Shown here in pieces: positions 1 to 6,000 of a stretch of 10,412 nucleotides of DNA (position 1 is the stretch's first letter; each line of letters opens with the position of its first letter). The notes beneath the pieces are model-generated. The model was not told the DNA's origin, ran no database searches, and was given only the letters and a program-made list of their open reading frames with translations. This DNA is from Opitutales bacterium (GTDB lineage Bacteria; Verrucomicrobiota; Verrucomicrobiia; Opitutales; UBA2987), in NCBI GenBank assembly GCA_021772555.1, contig JAJFLT010000082.1, forward strand, positions 1 through 10,412, in the 5' to 3' direction. The position numbers were made by a program, and so were the translations under genes.

Positions 1-1146
1 CCCATCGGTCAGGTTGATCCGGTAAACCACGCTGGGGTAGGTGGAGATGATGTCCAGGTCGTACTCCCGCCGGATGCGCTCTATGATTATCTCCATGTGC
101 AGCAATCCCAGAAATCCGCAGCGAAACCCGAAACCGAGAGCGGTTGAGGTTTCCGGCTGATAGACGAAGGCGGCATCGTTGAGCCGCAATTTGCCCACAC
201 TTGATTTGAGTTTTTCGTAAGAAGTCGTGTCGAGCGGGTAGATTCCGCTGAAAACCATGGGGCGCACTTCATGGTAGCCGGGGAGCATTTCCGTGGCTGG
301 TTCCTGGGCCAAGGTTACGGTGTCGCCCAGTTTGACATCGGAAATTTCTTTCAGGTTGGTCACGATGTAGCCAACACTGCCGCTTTGCAGTGAATCGGCC
401 ACCTGCATTTTGGGTGTGAACAGGCCTACTTCCTTGATTTCCGTCCGCACATCGTCGCTCATCAAAAGCGCGTGATCGCCTCGTTTCAATTCGCCCGAAA
501 AAATGCGCACATAGCAAATGACCCCCTTGAAAGTGTCGAATACGCAATCGAAGATGAGCCCGCGAGTCTCATTTTGATCGGCCCATCGGGGCTCGGGCAC
601 ATGTCGCACCACGTTTTCCAGAATTGCTTCGATGCCGAGGCCATTTTTGGCGCTGGCTTGCAAGGTTTCCTCCGCCGGGATGGCCAGAATCTCTTCCAAT
701 TGATGCTGCACCGCTGGAATGTCCGCCCCCGGCAAATCGATTTTATTGATGACGGGAATGACCACTAGGCCCTGTTCTACGGCCAGGTGGGCGTTTGCCA
801 CCGTTTGAGCTTCAATGCCCTGGGCCGCATCCACCAGAAGGAGGGCCCCTTCACAGGCTGCCAGGCTGCGGGAAACTTCATAGGAAAAATCCACATGGCC
901 CGGGGTGTCGATCAGGTTGAGTGTATAATTTTGTCCGGTGGGATCGACATAGGTGATCGTAACCGGATGGCTTTTGATGGTAATGCCTCGCTCGCGCTCC
1001 AGGTCCATGGAGTCCAGCAATTGATCCTTCATGATCCTTTTTTCGACCGCATGGGTGATCTCAAGAAGGCGATCGGACAAGGTCGTCTTGCCATGATCGA
1101 TATGGGCAATGATGCAAAAGTTCCTGATATGGGAGACCGAAGACAT
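1..1146 (-). CDS. lepA: Elongation factor 4 (LepA), N-terminal 382 codons, cut by window edge
   Basis: Translational GTPase that binds the ribosome and is known for back-translocation or a role in 30S biogenesis; it acts in the cytoplasm or at the inner membrane. I translated the whole stretch and found no frameshift or stop. The G domain is complete: P-loop AHIDHGKTT (residues 14-22), RGIT of switch I (53-56), DTPGH (80-84), NKID (134-137) and SAK (165-167). Then come domain II (about 185-280) and the start of the domain III signature FGFRCGFLGLLHME near residues 358-371. About 220 C-terminal residues, including the LepA-specific C-terminal domain, lie outside the window. The start is the ATG at 1144-1146, which gives MSSVSHIRNFCIIAHIDHGK, the usual short LepA N-terminus; no Shine-Dalgarno is seen before it. 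fabD lies upstream on the same strand, 156 bp away. The switch I tail reads ITIKSHPV, where many proteobacteria have ITIKAQ. Confidence 0.97.
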   Translation of the reverse strand, partial: MSSVSHIRNFCIIAHIDHGKTTLSDRLLEITHAVEKRIMKDQLLDSMDLERERGITIKSHPVTITYVDPTGQNYTLNLIDTPGHVDFSYEVSRSLAACEGALLLVDAAQGIEAQTVANAHLAVEQGLVVIPVINKIDLPGADIPAVQHQLEEILAIPAEETLQASAKNGLGIEAILENVVRHVPEPRWADQNETRGLIFDCVFDTFKGVICYVRIFSGELKRGDHALLMSDDVRTEIKEVGLFTPKMQVADSLQSGSVGYIVTNLKEISDVKLGDTVTLAQEPATEMLPGYHEVRPMVFSGIYPLDTTSYEKLKSSVGKLRLNDAAFVYQPETSTALGFGFRCGFLGLLHMEIIIERIRREYDLDIISTYPSVVYRINLTDG

Positions 1147-1302
1147 AAAGAATATGGGAGAAAGTGACGGAACCGATGGATTGCAACCTTTAAAAGCAAG
1201 CTGGGGGAAAGATGCGGGATAGAGGTGTCAGTGTTCAGGTGTCAGAATATTCGCATTCTATCCCGTATCCTGAAACCTGAAACCCGAAACCTGACACCTC
1301 TT
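1147..1302. promoter_or_regulatory. fabD-lepA intergenic region (lepA leader)
   Basis: This 156-bp gap lies between the fabD stop and the lepA start, both read leftwards. The half nearest lepA (1147-1214) should hold the lepA leader, but I see no convincing -35/-10 pair and no Shine-Dalgarno. The half nearest fabD is filled by the palindromic repeat cluster described separately. No small gene is credible here: the open frame running across it on the plus strand consists of the repeat units and then antisense fabD. Whether fabD and lepA are cotranscribed cannot be told from sequence. Confidence 0.4.
1215..1301. repeat. Palindromic cluster of degenerate TCAGGTTT / AAACCTGA units
   Basis: An 11-bp perfect inverted repeat, AGAGGTGTCAG at 1221-1231 and CTGACACCTCT at 1291-1301, ends directly beside the fabD stop codon. 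Inside it, three AAACCTGA-like units run in tandem on the right (1272-1294, CCTGAAACCTGAAACCCGAA) and two TTCAGGTG-like units face them on the left (1232-1246). A second, nested inverted repeat pairs CGGGATAGA (1215-1223) with TCTATCCCG (1257-1265). Transcribed leftwards, this would fold into alternative hairpins just after fabD. No U-run follows, so it is not a textbook intrinsic terminator. A related element lies at 9071-9113. I infer a dispersed intergenic repeat family. Confidence 0.65.
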
Positions 1303-2223
1303 CTAACGGTTCAGGTCGCTGTATTCAGCCAGGCTGTTCATCTTCCAGGTTTTGTTGGTTCTGCGGGCCAGACCGGAGAGAACCTTTCCCGGTCCGCATT
1401 CATAGAAAACATCGATTCCAAGGGTGGCCGCATTGCGCATGCAATCTTCCCATCGAACGGTTGACACTAATTGCCGGGTCAAAGCTTCCCTGATGGCCGG
1501 TGGATCTTCCAGCACTTTGGCGTGGGTGTTGGAATAAACCGGTAGGGAAGGCTTTTTGACATCACACTCCGCCAGGTAGTCGGCAAAACCCTCGCGGGCC
1601 GGTTCCATCAGGCGGCTGTGATAAGCGCCCGCCACTTTGAGTGGAACCACCATGCGAAAGACCCCGCGCTCTTTGGCCGCTGCCAGAGCTGCCTCGATCC
1701 TGTCCACCGGACCCGCCACCACGGTTTGCCCCGGACAATTGAGGTTGGCCAGATCGATGTCGAATTCGGCGCATAGGTTTTCCGCTTCCGCGACCGTTCC
1801 ACCGATCAGGCTGGCCATGCCGCCCTTGGTCTGTGCACAGGCCTGCTGCATGAGGCGGCCCCTTTCCGCAACCAGCCGCAAACCGGTCTCGAAGTCGAAA
1901 GCCTCCGCCGCCGCCAGGGCTGTCAATTCGCCCAGGCTGAGCCCGATCACGGCCTTCAACCCATCGAGCCTGCCGTCTTCTTTGAGAATGGCATAAAGGG
2001 CATAACCCATGACGAACAATGCCGGTTGGCAGACACGCGTTTCGGTCAGCAATTCTTCGGGGCCCTGGAAAGAAGCCTCGCTCAGGCTCCAGCCCAGGAT
2101 GTCATCGGCCCGGTCGTAAATATCTCGCGCCAGGGTTGAGTTTTCATACAAACTGCTCCCCATGCCTACTTTTTGCGCCCCCTGCCCGGAAAAAAGCAGG
2201 GCTGTTGAATTCGATATGGCCAT
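1303..2223 (-). CDS. fabD: Malonyl-CoA:ACP transacylase (FabD)
   Basis: Transfers malonyl from CoA to acyl carrier protein, supplying extender units to type II fatty-acid synthesis in the cytoplasm. From the chosen start the protein is 306 residues, the usual FabD length. Visible landmarks: GQGAQ (13-17, oxyanion-hole Gln14), the nucleophile elbow GLSLG with Ser96, Arg121 in AERGRLMQ (salt bridge to the malonyl carboxylate), NCPGQTVVAG (162-171), the catalytic His202 in AGAYHSRLM, and the C-terminal GPGKVLSGL. The His usually before the nucleophile Ser (GHSLG) is Leu here; this occurs in PVC bacteria and plants and should be active. The ATG at 2221-2223 is chosen because MAISNSTALLFSGQGAQ matches the family N-terminus, with a weak GGGTGG upstream. 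The frame stays open 21 codons further (to 2286), encoding a hydrophobic stretch that FabD proteins lack. No other fab gene is in the window. Confidence 0.95.
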   Translation of the reverse strand: MAISNSTALLFSGQGAQKVGMGSSLYENSTLARDIYDRADDILGWSLSEASFQGPEELLTETRVCQPALFVMGYALYAILKEDGRLDGLKAVIGLSLGELTALAAAEAFDFETGLRLVAERGRLMQQACAQTKGGMASLIGGTVAEAENLCAEFDIDLANLNCPGQTVVAGPVDRIEAALAAAKERGVFRMVVPLKVAGAYHSRLMEPAREGFADYLAECDVKKPSLPVYSNTHAKVLEDPPAIREALTRQLVSTVRWEDCMRNAATLGIDVFYECGPGKVLSGLARRTNKTWKMNSLAEYSDLNR

Positions 2224-2298
2224 AAAAACCACCCAGTAAAGAATCCACGGAACAAAGATCAACCAAATCCTTAAACCGCTCATCACGCAGATAAACCA
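2224..2298. promoter_or_regulatory. Divergent promoter region between fabD and the exonuclease-like gene
   Basis: These 75 bp must hold the 5' signals of both fabD (leftward) and the exonuclease-like gene (rightward) if the chosen starts are right. No strong sigma-70 pair is visible in either direction. The best leftward candidate is TTGGTT spaced 18 bp from TTTAAG, which is weak. The rightward start has no Shine-Dalgarno. The call rests mainly on the divergent gene arrangement. Confidence 0.45.
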
Positions 2299-2315
2299 AT
2301 GAAAAAACCACCCAG
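2224..2315. repeat. 13-bp direct repeat AAAAACCACCCAG spanning the divergent gap
   Basis: AAAAACCACCCAG occurs at 2224-2236, directly beside the fabD start codon, and again at 2303-2315, inside codons 2-6 of the exonuclease-like gene. The copies are 79 bp apart and in the same orientation. The match extends imperfectly to the left, as CCAT before one copy and CCAATG before the other. It could be a small tandem duplication that created the spacer, or a pair of protein-binding sites. Chance is possible for an A/C-rich 13-mer, though unlikely at this distance. Confidence 0.5.
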
Positions 2316-3012
2316 ATCCTTTTTCACAATTATCGTTTTCATTTTCGGAACTTCGTCCCTTACCGGTGGTGAGTTGCCGGCCTTTATCGCGGCCATGGAG
2401 GGCGCACCGGTTCCGGCGCTTTCACCTGCCAAGGCACCGCAGGAGTGGATTCTGGCCCATATCGATGTGGAGACAACGGGGCTGGTTCCGGGTTATCACG
2501 AGATGATCGACATCGGGATCGTCATGACCGACCTGGAGGGGAAAGAGCTGGATCGTTTGTTTCTACGCATCATGCCGGATTACCCCGAACGGGCCGCCCC
2601 CGGCGCCGTGGCGGTGAATGGGTTTTCGGTCGAATTGTGGAAAGAGCGGGGCACTATCAGCACTGGGCAGGCAGTGGAGCAGATGATCGCTTTTCACCAC
2701 CGTGTGGCGGAGGGTAGAAATGTGCTCTTTGTGGCCTATAATGCGTGGTTCGACATTTCCTTTGTCGATCATTTGTTCCGCGCCTCAGGGAAGACCTGGC
2801 GCGAGCTCTATCATTACTTCATCCTCGATTTGCCATCCATGGCCTGGAGTCTCGGTGTTCGGGATTTGTTCGGTGGTGAATTGTCGCAAAAACTGGATAT
2901 TGTGTCGGAAACCAGCGACCCGCTCAAACACACCGGGATGACGGGCGCGGAATCCAATGTGAATGTTTACCAAGCCGTGTTGAAGCGGGCGCGGGAAATA
3001 CGGGAAAACTGA
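2299..3012 (+). CDS. Probably exported DEDDh (DnaQ-like) exonuclease-fold protein lacking the final catalytic Asp
   Basis: The 237-residue product has an RNase T/DnaQ-type 3'-5' exonuclease fold (PF00929 family). Exo I is AHIDVETTG (Asp56, Glu58), Exo II is AYNAWFD (Asn148, Asp152) and Exo III is HTGMTGAE, with the general-base His211. The family expects Asp five residues after that His (as in HRALxDA); here position 216 is Gly. Four of the five DEDDh residues are therefore present and one metal ligand is missing. The N-terminus is MKKPPR followed by a hydrophobic run (about residues 7-22) and a Pro/Ala-rich linker, which reads as a signal peptide or membrane anchor; no Cys forms a lipobox. 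An alternative ATG at 2395 (Met33) would give a cytoplasmic 205-residue form starting close to the fold. Neither start has a Shine-Dalgarno. The gene is divergent from fabD and convergent with the macroglobulin gene. The fold is confident; activity, substrate and location are not. Confidence 0.82.
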   Translation: MKKPPRSFFTIIVFIFGTSSLTGGELPAFIAAMEGAPVPALSPAKAPQEWILAHIDVETTGLVPGYHEMIDIGIVMTDLEGKELDRLFLRIMPDYPERAAPGAVAVNGFSVELWKERGTISTGQAVEQMIAFHHRVAEGRNVLFVAYNAWFDISFVDHLFRASGKTWRELYHYFILDLPSMAWSLGVRDLFGGELSQKLDIVSETSDPLKHTGMTGAESNVNVYQAVLKRAREIREN

Positions 3013-3027
3013 CCGAAGCTTGCCTCT

Positions 3028-6000
3028 TTAATCCTCCACAGTGAGTCGAATTTCGGCGCTATTGGCCCGGATTTCGGGCACATACATGGCGTGGCCCAGC
3101 ACCGGCAAGGCGTGGAATTCGCCCGGTGTCTCCGCCCGCAGCCGGTAGCGGATTTCCCAATAGCCCTCGGGCAGCTTGTCGATGAAGAGGGCCACTTTGC
3201 GATCGCGCAATTCCTGGTAAACCCAGCGGCTGTTCCCGGTCAGGCGTTCGTTTTCTTCAGCTCCATCAGCATTCACCTCAGCGGGTTGAATTTCGCTGGC
3301 ATAAAGCGCTTCCCCGCTGCGTATCTGGACGGCTTCCAGCCCGGCGGGCTTGAGGTCCTCGAAAATCAGGTATTCGTAGTCATTTTTACCTTCGATGGTC
3401 AGGACCACTTCGATACGGTCGCCGCTTTGCAGGGAATCCCCATCGTTGAGCGGTACCTTCTCCTCGACGAAACCTTTGAGCAGGGTGGGGACCGACCGCA
3501 GCCGGTGGTAATCGCGCCGCACAAAGATTTCGTTTCCTGCCGGGGGAATCGGTTCTTCGAGGCTGAAAAATTCCGCCTGGGTGGAAAAATAAAGACTTCC
3601 CTGGCCGGTCAGGCGTCGAATTTCCACCTCGTTACCGCCGTCGAGCAGCCATTCGTGGGGAACCCGCCATTGGCTCTGGCCGGACAACCAATTACCGCCG
3701 CCGGTTTCCCCTTTGGCCAGAACGTGGCCGTTGACCCGTATTTCGTAGGTTAGGTCCGATTCCAGTTCCTTGGTCGTTTCCAAGTATTGATTGAGGGCCA
3801 ATAGAGCCATGGCGGAGTCCCGCGTGTTGCTCCAGTGGCCGCCCCGGCGATTTTTAACCAGCCAATTCATGACCGGTTCGATTAAATCGCTTTCCGGCTC
3901 GATCGCGAGGAGAGCCATGAGAGCGAAGGAGGTCGATTCCACTCCACCGTCGGACCACCGCCAAAAGACACCACTCTCGCCCCAATGGGCGGTTGCCATA
4001 ACGGCGGGTGAGGTCGACCCATTTTGCGTGAGGAGGATGGACTGGTCGGGCGATTTATCGATTTTAACTCCATCCCGCAGGTTTTGCACCAGCAATCGGG
4101 CCTCCTCCTCAAAACCGAAATGCCGGGCCGAGAGGGCCAGCAGGGCACGGGTGAAAGAATTGAGCTGCTCGCGATTGCGCATTAGGTTGAGAAAGGCGGA
4201 GGCTTCGAATCGCGAGGGCCGTTTATCTTCGATATCGGTAAAGCGCACCGCCAGGGCATGGAGCAGCCAGGCTTGCATGTCGTAGGCGAATTCGGATTCG
4301 ACGAGAACTTTTTCCACATAGGAACGCGCTCGTTCAAGGGTAGACTTTTTAACTTCGACATCGGCTTGTTCGGCCAAGGTCAGTCCCCAGAGCACATAGG
4401 CGCTCATATAAGGATCGGTGGAGCCTTTTTTCCACCAACCCCAGCCACCGTCCGCATGTTGAAAATCGTAGAGCCGCTCGAGTCCGGCCTGGACCATTTT
4501 ACGCAATTGGCGCAGATCCTTGGGACGACTGCGATGGGCGGCATCGGCATGCTCTTTTTCCAGGCCGCCAAAGATTTTTCCGGCGATGTCGGTCGGTTCC
4601 AGGTTCATGTCGCGCAAGGTTTTGGCAACCAGGACGGAGGGCAGGAAACGGCTCAAAGTCTGTTCCGTGCAGCCATAGGGAAAATCGATGAGGTATGGCA
4701 GGGCGTCCAGCATGGACACGGCTAAACTAGGCGTTGCCTGGACGCTGAAAGTGGTCGAGGCCTTTTTCCGCTCGGCTGGAATATCGAGAGAAACGATCAC
4801 CGCATCGCCTTGCAGACGCCCGGATTTGCCAACGAATTTTTCAATCCCGTGCTCGTAAACGGGATAGGTTTTTTCCATGGCATCGGCGAAGTTGTGGCTC
4901 TTGCCGGTCAGCTTGATTTTAACCTCACCTTGCGTTTTCGGAGCGACCTGCCAATCCAGGTGGGCCTGGGAGTTGGCTGGAATGGAAAGTTTGCCGGAAG
5001 GCCCTTCGGTAATTTCGCCGTTATCTCCCACCACTCCGAGAATCTTCAGGCCGTCGTCCGTTTCCAGCAATGCCTCCACCGGCATGGGGACGGAGGTGTT
5101 GTTATGAAAAATACCGGAGACAATCAAGCGGTCGCCGATGACGAAGAATCGCGGTGCTTGCAGGCTGGCGATGAGGGGCAGGCGCGTTTGCCGGGTGTCG
5201 GTAGCGACGCCGAACCGGTTTTGTTGAGCCACGCCGCGGGCCGACGCCCGCCAGGTGGTGAGGGAATCGGGAAAGGTCACATCCACCTCGGCCAAACCAT
5301 TTTCGTCCGTCTGGATATCCGGCTGCCAGAAAACCGTTTCCCGAAAATCGGTGCGCACCTGGACGGCCGGTTCCTGGGGCATCGGACCTTGAGCATCAGC
5401 AGAAAATTCTTCTAACTCAACATTCCCTCCAAGCATTGACATATGTATGGCACGACCAGATCCCTCTTTTTTCCCAACCGATGAAATTGAACCTCTCGCT
5501 GTATTAGCGTTTGCATTCGAGTCTTTTTTCGCAATCTCCTCGGTTTCCTCAATCTTGAAATAAGGCCTGTAATTAAAGGTGCTGGCTGTCCAGATGGCAT
5601 GACGCCGTTTCTCTCCATAGAAGAATTGCCGGATGTCGGGAGCCAGTTCCGGTTGAATATAATAGATAGCATCATCGACCAGCCCGAGGGAGATTTCGGC
5701 CGAGACGGGCTCGCCCTGCCAATTGGTCGCGCGGATGGTGTAGGAACCTTTTTCTCCCGGCTGGTAGCCTTCGGCATCGGCGGAGACTTCGATTTGCAGG
5801 AAGTTCCGTTCGGGAGGGACGACGATCTCCTTTTGCTCAAGAAACATTTCGTGGCCGGATACCATGAGGGCTTCGAGGAAGGTATTGGGTATATGCTCGT
5901 TACCAATGTCGAGGTAAAGCAGCTTGACGGTACCGTCTAGTCGCAGGAGTTGGTAAGATTGCAGGTGGGCCGCCCCAATCGTAAAGAGCACGGTGCGTCC

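Noticed and set aside
472..1167. Two plus-strand open frames (472-768 and 787-1167) opposite lepA
   Set aside because: The minus frame here translates without a break into the LepA G domain with all G motifs, so these are shadows.
1215..1301. CRISPR array or intrinsic terminator reading of the repeat cluster
   Set aside because: The units are only about 8 bp, degenerate and without regular spacers, so not CRISPR. No U-run follows the hairpin in the fabD direction, so a classic terminator is not supported.
1225..1464. Small plus-strand open frame starting in the intergenic repeat
   Set aside because: Its first part is translated repeat units and its second part is antisense to fabD; no ribosome-binding site.
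3091..3753. 220-codon plus-strand open frame opposite the macroglobulin C-terminus
   Set aside because: Antisense shadow; no ribosome-binding site, no domain, and the minus frame is the conserved one.
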